From Acanthococcus lagerstroemiae (taxonomy: Eukaryota > Arthropoda > Insecta > Hemiptera > Eriococcidae): DNA of 64,000 bases. The number at the start of each line of letters is the position of its first letter. Positions within the stretch are counted from its first letter, which is position 1. Location of the stretch: contig CM063106.1 in the NCBI GenBank assembly GCA_031841125.1, positions 434,001 to 498,000 of the forward strand. Direction: 5' to 3'. Shown here piece by piece: positions 43,812 through 52,375 of this stretch. The notes beneath the pieces were generated by a model. The model searched no databases and had not been told where the DNA came from. It was given only the letters and a program-made list of their open reading frames with translations. A program made the position numbers and the translations under genes.

Positions 43812-45748
43812 GGTTTCACGACATATTCTCTAAACCAACTTCTCTAAAACCTTTTTCTCTAATAAAAAAATTCTCTAACGCCAAATTTTCTAAAAGGAAT
43901 TTTCCCTAAAAAAAAATCTCTAACGTTATTATTTCGTCATTTTCTCTAATTCTTTTTTGAAAAATGATTTTATATTTTGATTTTATGATATATCTACATT
44001 CGCCGCAATTGTACGTAAGTACTCGAGTAGTGGCTTCGTTTCGTATTCCGCGGCGATGGACTCTAATCTTCGCTGCAGATCGTGCCATTTCTTTGCAGGG
44101 GCCGCCTTTAATTTCTTGCCCATTGATAGCTCGCTGATGCAGATCTCGGTGAAACCTTGTTCTTTCTGTATTTCCGCGATCGCTGTGTAAATATCCGGAT
44201 GCTGTTTACCAACAACGAGTCGGAAGCGGTTGTGCCATCCCTCCGACACGTTGTTGGTACGGTACGATTTATCCAGAGCCGTTGCGAATTGGTTCCATAA
44301 TGATATCGGATATCTGGGCCGCGTGCCTCGGCGTCTACCTCTCGCTGGCCTACCGGTGATGTTCTCCTGGAAATAATCGTAGACACCAAGCAGTTCAGCC
44401 GGGCATTCGCGTCGTAATTCAGTGAAGGCGGTTGATACATCATCCTCGGGCACAAAAGCTAGTGCCAGCAGCATGTGCGTGAATCGTTTTACGGATCTAT
44501 CCACTGGGTCTCGGTACTGTTCTTGTAGTCCAGTGGCTTGAACCCGTCTGTAAATTATCTGGCCTAAATGGAAGTAGCAGCCTGAGCGAGGTACTCCAGG
44601 AAAAACCATTTCACAAGCATTGAGAATTGCCAACTCGAAGTCACACATTATTTTCGTAGGAACGCATGGTGTTATGTTGAATCGATCGACAGCAGCCTTC
44701 ACCGCTTCCCACACTTCTCTGTAGAGCTCAGTCGTCTTCCCTGACAGGAATGCGTAGACCAACGGTACCGCGACGATTTCCTCCGGATGACCTGCACGTG
44801 CTCGTAGACCCATAATCGTGAATAGCTGGGCAAAGATACTCGGTGCTGTCCTGAATGTTCCATCAAGGAACCACGTGGCGCTGTGGCACAACAGCTCAAT
44901 GTTCTTTCGAGTTGCGAAAACAATGACTCTTGGTTGCACTACTTCATCGTGCCCTTCTTCGGAATCGGACTCGGAGTATTCGTCTGACGAATCTTCAACG
45001 GGAGGACCGGAATCGTGGAGGAGGAATTGTTCATCCAGCAATGTTTTTTTGTACCTGTCCGGTATTTCCTTCAGGTGCCATCGTTTTGTCGGAGCTGCTG
45101 GGAGGTCTGTACGACGCACTCTCTGCACAGTTCGCACAAGCGATGGCTGAGAGGGTAGTTGGCTCAGCACTTCTTCGCTGACACCCTGAAGTTCGGTCCG
45201 TAACAGTTGCGACGGCGGTTGTTCTGGATGCGCCTGTGCTTTTCGTTTTATACGCCGTGTCAGTTCCTCCGCCATGATTTCATCTGTGTTCGGCGGATGG
45301 GCATGAGGCGAGGCAGCCGGGCCCTTGAAAATTGTTACGGGACCGAGTGCTGGGTCGCTGGTTACCGCTCGGGCGTTACACTCTTTACGGTAATACTTCC
45401 GGCATACCCAGTATGCACGGCCTTCGGCTAAACGCGAGCGTTGATAAATGTACCCTTCTAGGAACATTTGCTTGTCCTTGATCTCTGCCATTGTCAACTG
45501 ATTTATGAGAAGTATGTCGCAGCAACCCGAGGTCTTCTCTCACTTTTTTCGCTTCTAGGCAATTCGAAATTCAATGTACCACTCCTGCTTTAGAGATACT
45601 TCATTTTCGGAAGAAGTGTTGTTCGAGAAATTGTCGTGTAGAAAATGTCGTTAGAGAAATTTGTTAGTAGAGAATATGATTTTGGAGAATTTTGCTTTAG
45701 AGAAATTTGACTTTAGAGAATGTGGTTTAGAGAATATGTCGTACAATC
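43812..45748. mobile_element. MULE DNA transposon, 1.9 kb, apparently intact
   Basis: The 8 bp duplication GAAACCAT is at 43804-43811 and 45749-45756. Inner ends are inverted repeats sharing ACGACATATTCTCTAAACCA, followed at both sides by a series of TTCTCTAA words (subterminal repeats). It encodes one uninterrupted transposase on the minus strand. An exact TSD, compact structure and intact frame suggest recent arrival. Confidence 0.85.
43983..45497 (-). CDS. MULE transposase with FLYWCH-like zinc finger, 504 aa
   Basis: One exon of 504 codons, starting MTMAEIKDKQMFLEG, with no break. Residues of about 10-75 form a FLYWCH-type finger (YWVCRKYYRKECNARAV, then SPHAHPP). An acidic stretch lies near 170-190 (DSSDEYSESDSEEGHDE). 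The MULE catalytic core follows: WFLDGTFRTAP with the first aspartate, then IMCDFELAILNA with the second, then SGCYFHLGQ (the C..H motif), and a downstream helix-rich part with NNVSEGWHNRF. It resembles the FLYWCH-bearing MULEs called Phantom. An in-frame ATG two codons later is an alternative start. It is GC-richer than its neighbours, which could reflect horizontal arrival or youth. Confidence 0.85.
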   Translation of the reverse strand: MTMAEIKDKQMFLEGYIYQRSRLAEGRAYWVCRKYYRKECNARAVTSDPALGPVTIFKGPAASPHAHPPNTDEIMAEELTRRIKRKAQAHPEQPPSQLLRTELQGVSEEVLSQLPSQPSLVRTVQRVRRTDLPAAPTKRWHLKEIPDRYKKTLLDEQFLLHDSGPPVEDSSDEYSESDSEEGHDEVVQPRVIVFATRKNIELLCHSATWFLDGTFRTAPSIFAQLFTIMGLRARAGHPEEIVAVPLVYAFLSGKTTELYREVWEAVKAAVDRFNITPCVPTKIMCDFELAILNACEMVFPGVPRSGCYFHLGQIIYRRVQATGLQEQYRDPVDRSVKRFTHMLLALAFVPEDDVSTAFTELRRECPAELLGVYDYFQENITGRPARGRRRGTRPRYPISLWNQFATALDKSYRTNNVSEGWHNRFRLVVGKQHPDIYTAIAEIQKEQGFTEICISELSMGKKLKAAPAKKWHDLQRRLESIAAEYETKPLLEYLRTIAANVDIS

Positions 45749-46404
45749 GAAACCATACCTTCGGGTGAAGAGGGTCGAAAATGAAATTTTGACTGATTCT
45801 CATAGAGAAAAGTATGGAGAATCCAATGCCGCAAACCGCAGCCCAATCGGAGCAAAATTCTCAGAGATATGCCATTTTGAAGTTGGAAACTACTAAAAAG
45901 TACTTTTCGAGAAAAACAGCTTTAAAGTTTTTAGTTCGGACATTGCTTAAATTACCAAGTTCTCCGAAGGTATTATGATTGAAAATTAGCCCCCCTCCCC
46001 CCGAGTAAAATTTTATGAGGAATTCAATGGTGTAGGTTTCAGGTTTGCTAAAATAAAACTGACAAATGTATGCAAATAAAGTTTATTATTTAAAAAAATG
46101 TATGTAAATGACGTTGATTATTAAAAAAATCTATCATACAAAAAATTCAAATTTTTTTTTTTTACAAAAATTATAAAAATCAAACCAATAAACAACGAAA
46201 CAAGCGAGTATGGGTGCCTAAAATGTTCTTCAGATACTCTAGAACACATTTCGGGCAAATAGTCATTTTTGATCAAAATCAATTTTTCAACGTGTTCTGG
46301 CGTTTTTCTTGAAAGCAACTTTTTCAACCGAAGGTATGGTTTCTCATGGCGCGTCACAAATGAAGTGGAGAAGCTACGTCGAGGCGTATGCCTAAAAATG
46401 GGCA

Positions 46405-46985
46405 GAGGTACTCACACACACGTTTGGTCGACAAACAGCGCAAAATGTGCCTGCCCATTAAAATTTTTCAATCACTTTATTTCTCTCTAAATTGATCAGC
46501 GCCGCCGCACGTTTTTCGACTGTCGTCGCAACATACGCTTATTTTATTTTTGTAAGTATTTTATAGATGCCTACTTTTTTCAATATACCGGCGCCGCAGC
46601 GTCAAAATGGCGGCGGCGCACCGGGCATTTTCCCGAATTGCCCTATGGCTCATCCGCCCCTGAGAGAGGCACAAGGTGACAGGTCCACTTTCATTTGAGT
46701 AGAGTCTGTAAAAAAACACATATGTATGTGCTTTGTAATACAGTACAACAGAAAGATGTATACACTGTGACGAAATTAAAAGGCCCACGCCCACAGTGTA
46801 CCAAAGAGCCATCAGATATACGTAGCATCTTGTGGATGCCCCGTGTCAATTAAAGCGAGGCCTCATTCAGAAAATAAATATTTTTGTATGAAACCATAAT
46901 GCATTGGAAAGAAGTAGTTGACTTCAGCAGTTTTAAACGTGTAACTAAAAGACGGAAGCTATTGTGGACTTAAGTGATGAAGCCC
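46405..46985. other. MITE end and spacer, nothing coding
   Basis: The first part, up to 46662, is the right side of the hAT-type MITE, with a GC-rich GGCGGCGGCGCACCGGGC block. The rest shows no recognised gene. Confidence 0.45.
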
Positions 46986-48160
46986 GTCCTGAACTCTGGA
47001 AATCTAATTCTCGATTCTTCAAATTTCTGAATTATTTTACGTAAACCCCCCCTTTTTTCAACTGATACATTTTGTACACTGGAAAAAAGAACTCGCGCCC
47101 CCAACACCAAAAGAGTATATTTTCGAGTTTTCGTTGGTGAACTTTTTTTTTCGTTTGAAATAATTTGTGGTTCTGAGGGGTCGACCGCACCGCAACTCCA
47201 GTAATCAAATTCTCGATTGTAGGTGTTGAAAAACAATTTTCCATAAACACCTTATTTTTAATCGAGATCTTTTGTGGATCAAGGAATAACTCTCTCACCC
47301 ACGACGAAAATCTAAAGCTCGATTTGATTTTCTGGCTTCTCAATGTTATTCTTGGTGAACGTCTTATTTTTTCAATGCAAATAATACGTTAACCCTCTTC
47401 TAATAATTTACGTTTGTTTTAATAACAGCACTACTGAACAGCTATTTTGCACAACGCATTTTGACAGGCGATTTTGAGGGACTTTTCAACGCTGAACACG
47501 ATACTGCGATCCATTTTTCTCTATCACGTCACAATTCGGAGTTCTGAACGACTGTAATTCGTTTCCATTTTGTTTTTGCCATGGAATAAGCGGTACCACT
47601 GACTGAATATCATCAGTGTTATCAGACCACTATAACAGAAAACAAACTTACGGAATACACACCACTACACAACCTCAACACACAACAATACGAATCAGTA
47701 TGACCACATTCAGTTCCTAAACTTCTTTTTGAACGCATTTAGTTTTTGATCGGAAAAACTAGACATGATAGAGAAAAACGGCCGACGGCACTGTATTCAG
47801 CGTTGAAAAGTACTCAAGAATCATCTCCTTAAATGCGTTGTGCAAGCAAAATATTTCATTTTGTTCAGGAGTGTAGTTAGATCATAGCAACAAGGCAATG
47901 ACACTTTCAGTAAATAAAACTAATAATATAATATTGTGGACCCGATGGATTGTCTCCGCCCCAATTCCGAAAATATAATTCTGGATCTTTCAGCCTCTCA
48001 AGATTATTCATGGTTAACTTTTTTCGATTCGGATTTATTGTGGATTCGTTGGGTTGACCCCGCCCCCAACTTCGGAAATTGAATTCTCTATTTGGTCGGC
48101 TTAAGAAATAATTTTCCGTGAGCCCCTGCTTATTTCTTTGTTCGAAGTCTTTTGAAGCGT
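46985..48160. repeat. Dispersed repeat family with GGAAATTGAATTCTCGAT core
   Basis: Related blocks occur at about 46990-47060, 47090-47230, 47240-47350, 47940-48010 and 48030-48110. Each combines a CCCCCAACNYCGGAAATTGA-like segment, an ATTCTCGATT segment and a TTTTCGATTNGGATTTNTTG segment, in the same orientation, with GTGGACC or GTTGACCCCG between them. Five degenerate copies suggest a decayed satellite. The minus-strand frames of 87-103 codons over it are by-products. Confidence 0.55.
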
Positions 48161-48367
48161 CATAAGGCATATCAGAACAGTGAAATTTGTAGCCGTGATA
48201 GTATTTAACTCAAAAATCATTGATTTATGTAGTGTTTTTATGTTGTTGAATTTCTCTCTAGGGACCATAACTAGAAATTTCTGAAGGGCATCGTAAAAAC
48301 TGGTTACTCGGTCGATAATGAATTGAAATGGAGAAATAGCCTAAAACAAAATTCAATTTTTTGCATG

Positions 48368-48546
48368 TAGGCGCGGATTTAGAAAGAGATAAGGGGGGGG
48401 GGGTACAGTAGCGGCGGTGACCTTCGTGGCGTGTAATGAGCGTACAATTCATCATTTTTATTCCATTTTTTCCCTATTATTGCGTTTAAAATATTCAGCC
48501 AGGAGGGGCATGTACCCCATGGCCCTCCCCTTGGATCCGCCACTGT
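48368..48546. mobile_element. hAT-type MITE, about 180 bp, with GCATGTA target duplication
   Basis: The ends are GGCGCGGATTTAG at the left and, read inward, CAGTGGCGGATCCAAGG at the right. TTTGCATGTA precedes and follows it (ending at 48370 and 48556 within a base or two). A poly-G run (48391-48402) follows the left end. There is no coding capacity. CAGTGGCGGATCC ends are common among insect hAT MITEs. Confidence 0.6.
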
Positions 48547-48859
48547 TTGCATGTAAGAGGATATATTTTCTGTATAGTTTTTCATATGTAAAGTAGATAA
48601 ACTTACTTCTGAATAATATTAATACATTTGTTATGACATGACCTGTCATACTTAAAATCCATAATTAGAACTGTGCATGTAGAAAAATGAAGTTTTATTT
48701 GATTTCTTTAGCCTCTGTTTAACATTTCCAATGTGTCTCCCTTTAAACAGTAAACTTGATGTGAAGTCGAAAAAATACATGTTCTGATTAAAACTGTTTT
48801 TTTCTCTCGGACAGTATACGACTTTACCTGCAGTGGACACTTCTAAATTTGAAATACTT

Positions 48860-49130
48860 ACATCATATGCATATGAAGGGTACAGGGAAAAAAGGTTCAA
48901 TGTCACATTTCTTTGAAAATGAAGATATGGGCATCGTTGGATTCAGGATGAGGTGTAGAATCATCCTAAGCATTCATCCGCCGAAAAAACTCTATTTAAG
49001 AGGTTGAAAATAGCCGGAGAAAAAAAGTAGCACAGGGAAATAAAGGTGAATGTCAAACTTTAAAAAAGATTTTTCTCAAAAACACGAAAGTGTGACATTG
49101 AACCTTTTCCCCCTGTACCCTTCATATACT
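48860..49130. repeat. Inverted repeat, about 50 bp arms
   Basis: ATATGAAGGGTACAGGGAAA and AAGGTTCAATGTCACATTTC at about 48872-48912 face their near complements at about 49077-49127. About 160 bases separate the arms. It is probably part of a MITE whose outer ends I cannot fix. Confidence 0.7.
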
Positions 49131-49261
49131 GTAGTTCGATATTTACATAAGGTGTATCTCTGTGTAATGATAATAGGTGCATCTTCATAGAGGTTAACTT
49201 TTTTCCTATATACATAAAATAAATTCTGTGTTTCTATAGTGCAAATTAACCTATATTTCAT

Positions 49262-49313
49262 TAACTCCGGGGGTGGGCCCGCGAAGCGGGCAGGGGGCGG
49301 AGCCCCCTAGTAA
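49262..49313 (+). mobile_element. Helitron-like 3' end
   Basis: Two GC hairpins lie in tandem, GCCCGCGAAGCGGGC and GGGGGCGGAGCCCCC, ending at once in TAG followed by T. Helitrons end in CTRR with a hairpin just upstream and insert before T; CTAG followed by T fits. The 5' end is not identified. Confidence 0.5.
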
Positions 49314-49335
49314 TAATAATAATAATAATAATAAA
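49312..49335. repeat. (TAA)n microsatellite
   Basis: Eight TAA units follow directly after the Helitron-like end. Confidence 0.9.
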
Positions 49336-49924
49336 GGAGATTAGGAACGTTTAGGGAAACCCACTAATATTATCTGAAAATCGGGAAATAGGTACTTGTA
49401 TAGGTATTTTTATCGAACTTCTTCGGAAAACGGGAAATCTCATTATATTGATAGTCAATGGCAGTATATTATGTTAAGTGACGCGAACATTCGGTCGCTT
49501 AGTATACTCTGTCATTTGATTTTGAGGTGTCACAATGTTTTTAATTAGGAATTTGGGAAAATAGGAATTCTTATTGTACACTTTTTTCCGGAAAATGGGA
49601 ACTAGGAATTCTTGTAGTAAAATTTTATAGGCAAAAGGGAAAACTGGAATTCCCACTAAACATGGTCAAAATATTAAGAAACAAAAATTTTTTTGGGAAA
49701 CATCCCTGTCTCTAATGTGTGTGAGGCAGTAGAAGCTATTTTACTGGCATATGCATGGGCCCCTGAATGTGAATGTGAACGAGCTATTCTGCAAAGTGAA
49801 CTGAACTGAATGTGAACCACATTATTCCTGCAATAAACTGAAATTCAACTGAACGAGAAAAATAATGGGACATGAACTGAACAAAGTGAATGAGTATCAC
49901 GCTGAAAAATTAATGGATAATTTA

Positions 49925-50490
49925 AATATACTTGTACCTACAAACAAGCTACCTTGCAGATACCGAGGTAGTAAGAGTGTGTTTGCTGAAGCTGAAAACT
50001 TTCGGCTTCCAATTTCTGGCTTCTCAAAATGTCAAAATTATCCTGCTAAAACTGCAAAAACTTCCAATTCTGAAATGTTAAAGCTTTGAAGCTAATATTC
50101 AGACACAGTACCAACGTCTATACGATGAAAAAATATACGCTACGAAGCACGAACGCGAGAATTTTTTGTTTTCATACTTCCAAATTGCATTTGTAAATCG
50201 TAACGTTGAGGATACATTCATAATAGTAGACCGACTTATGGATTTATCTATAGATGACAGCAGTTGACGGAGAATGAAACTGAACTAAAACTGAACTACG
50301 ATCTGTAAACAATTTACTCGTATTTACAGACAAGCAACCTTGCGAATCGCAAGGTAGTAACAGAGCAAGTAACAGAGGGTGTTTGCCGAGTTGCATTTGT
50401 AAATCATAACATGTAGGTGTAATGGAGACACGGAGAGGATACATCGAGATACATTCATAATAGTAAACCAACTTATTGATAGATAGGAAC
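49925..50490. repeat. Imperfect direct duplication, about 270 bp
   Basis: The segment with ACAAGCTACCTTGCAGATAC, GGTAGTAAGAGTGTGTTTGC and ATTGCATTTGTAAATCGTAAC followed by ATACATTCATAATAGTAGAC recurs at about 50328-50480 in the same order (ACAAGCAACCTTGCGAATCG, GGTGTTTGCCGAGTTGCATT, ATACATTCATAATAGTAAAC). The two copies differ by indels. No gene is seen. Confidence 0.65.
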
Positions 50491-50499
50491 TTTCCAAGG

Positions 50500-51685
50500 T
50501 GGTGGCGCGCTAGTATCGTTGTTACTGATAAAGCAAATAACAAACTGTTGTTGTTTTGATTCTCTTAGTTTGTTCGTTCATTCGTTCGTTAATCTTGATG
50601 CGTAATAGAGCTGCTTCTGAAAAGCCAACGAACTTTTTTTTTTCCTGTTCTTTTTCCTTTGTCTGAAAGCGTTGGTTATACTTTTAGAAGAACGTGTATA
50701 TACTTAGTGCTTTTGTAGAATAAAGAGTAAAAATGCTCGTGGTCTAATTTTCTTACAAAAGAGTGTTGTTCAACCTCGTTAAGGTCTTTTGTTCGAAACA
50801 TCTTTATGGTAAGCAGAACATGGTTTACTAGTCTGTGATCAAAAATTAACTCCAAAATGTTCTGATTATAAAACAAAAATCGTATTGATGTATCCACGTG
50901 TGTCAACGTTTGATTTCAACGGCAGAGATATTTGATGGGCGACGTTAAGCTAGAAAATTTCAGTAATGGAAATCAATACAGACACCTGAACAAGATGGAT
51001 AAAACAGATATGCAGCATCTAATATTTTTGATGGAAAAGACTTTACTGTCTGGCAACAAAGAATGATACAACATCTACAAGGTTTGGGCAACGACCAAGT
51101 CCTAAACGACGAATCAACGAGGATGAATAAAACGAAGCACAAGGTACTGGATTTTTTAATGATGCATGTTACAACTATGGAGAGGAGGGGGAGAGCGCGC
51201 GCGGCGCGCGCTGAAGACTAGGGTAGAGGAGTAAGGATGAAAAAGAGCAGGAGGGACAGGTGAAACTGGAGGTAGGCTTAGCCCTACTAACCTCGTACAT
51301 TCCAGTTTTCAGTTTTGTCACCAGTGCAGGACCCGTGAAGAAATACACTGAAAATGAAGGAGAATGAAATTTTCGGAAACTGTTGCCACAAGATGAAAAA
51401 ATTTCCCTTCTGCCAAATTGGAAAAAGTAATATGATATTCAAAACTGGCCCTAAGAAACTCCTCTTTTTGTTTCGCAGTTCATAACACTTACACTTTGCG
51501 CCAAAATAATGGCTGATTTTAGGGCACCGGGCAGAAATTTCAATAAATCGTAAATCAGTGTAAAGCTGCTGATCATTTCTACGACCGATAAACATTTCGA
51601 GAACGCAGGCAGGTTGAATCAGAACGTTTCTCTGGATCAGTTGCGCAGAAAAGCGAAGTGCGTAAAATTTTTTGTTCGGCAGTGT
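50500..51685. other. Stretch without a recognised gene
   Basis: Only a GC palindrome (GCGCGCGCGGCGCGCGC, about 51196-51212) stands out. The minus-strand 155-codon frame at 51287-51754 has no domain signature and overlaps the satellite-like units, so I do not call it a gene. Confidence 0.4.
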
Positions 51686-51689
51686 AGTT

Positions 51690-52152
51690 TGTTTGTTAGG
51701 TCCATGACTCTCTGCATTTGGATTAAATTGACCCCGTCCAATAAATTTGATCATTTTGGAAGTTCTTTCCTCGGATTCATATTTCGGAAGAAGTGACCTC
51801 TCCTAAAATAATGCATGAAGACATTTTGAAAATCTGTACATTAAAAAGTCACAAATTTGTAAAATGCACCCCTTCTGGCTCTCAATTTCTTAATTTAGAG
51901 CCCTAGAAGGGGTCAAATCGGAGCAGGGGGTAAATGTGATAATCGAAATCGGCGACTTCGAAAACCACAATTTAAAACATTTGTTTGCTATTTTATAAAA
52001 CTTTGAATTTGGTTGGATTTTGGCAAATTCCCGGCCCATACGTCCCTGAAACTGTTGAACTTGGAAATTTTTTCACGAATTCATATTTGGGGAGGAAGCG
52101 GCATTTCCAACTATGTGCATCAAGCCAAAGTCCAAAATTTGTAAGTGGCACC
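51690..52152. repeat. Satellite-like units, left of the P-like element
   Basis: Two units in the same orientation contain GATTCATATTTSGGRAGAAG, a CATGAAGACAT or TGCATCAAGCC block, and GGCTCTNAATTTCTTAATTT or AAATTTGTAAGTGGCACCCA. A third unit of the family lies at 56619-57050, so the P-like element was inserted into a tandem array of units of about 300 bp. Confidence 0.6.
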
Positions 52153-52375
52153 CACTGAACTCTATTAACTATACTGGAACGCTTACGCTCCGTAAAGCCA
52201 ACAGAAATAAAACCGGTCATCTGGTGTAGAAAGAGACAGAAAACCGAAAGCGGCTAGTCTGTCATTGTCTGTTCTTCTCATCGGACACAGATCTATAGTT
52301 TTCTTCATGTGATTGCTGTTGTTCAGCTTGCTCATGCGGATAATTCGCTAAATTTTTCTCATTTAAATTGTTGAA

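Larger units (their letters stand above)
43790..46357. mobile_element. Inverted-repeat element (about 0.6 kb itself) containing the MULE
   Basis: GTGACGTGCCATGAGAAACC at 43790 and, read inward from 46357, GTGACGCGCCATGAGAAACC are matching ends that continue as ATACCTTCGG (on the left only after the MULE). AAAT flanks it (43786-43789, 46358-46361). Without the MULE it is about 620 bp with no coding capacity. The superfamily is not clear. Confidence 0.65.
40540..46405 (+). mobile_element. RTE-type LINE, fragmented
   Basis: Endonuclease (40550-41050), a central linker (41200-41740), reverse transcriptase (41762-42905 and 43098-43250) and a C-terminal region (43280-43789) follow in the order of RTE-clade elements. 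The last codons (WRSYVEAYA-like, then stop) appear at about 46366-46395 after the insertion 43790-46357. Insertions at 42169-42560 and 42906-43097 interrupt the reverse transcriptase. Several stops and frameshifts make it inactive. Confidence 0.75.
40332..46662. mobile_element. hAT-type MITE opened by an RTE insertion
   Basis: CAGGGGTGGATGGGC at 40332 and, read inward from 46662, CAGGGGCGGATGAGCC are similar ends; both are followed by ACCGGGCATTT or GCCCGGTGC and GGCGCC blocks. GAAGAGGC (40324-40331) and AGAGAGGC (46663-46670) flank them, agreeing in six of eight bases. CAGGG-type ends with 8 bp TSDs are typical of hAT MITEs. Without the LINE and its own insertions the element would be only about 0.4-0.5 kb. 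Confidence 0.5.

Noticed and set aside
51190..51215. GCGCGCGCGGCGCGCGC as a CpG island or promoter
   Set aside because: It is only about 17 bases of simple palindrome with AT-rich flanks and no gene beside it.
51287..51754. Minus-strand 155-codon frame
   Set aside because: No recognised domain; it overlaps satellite-like units and has unremarkable composition.
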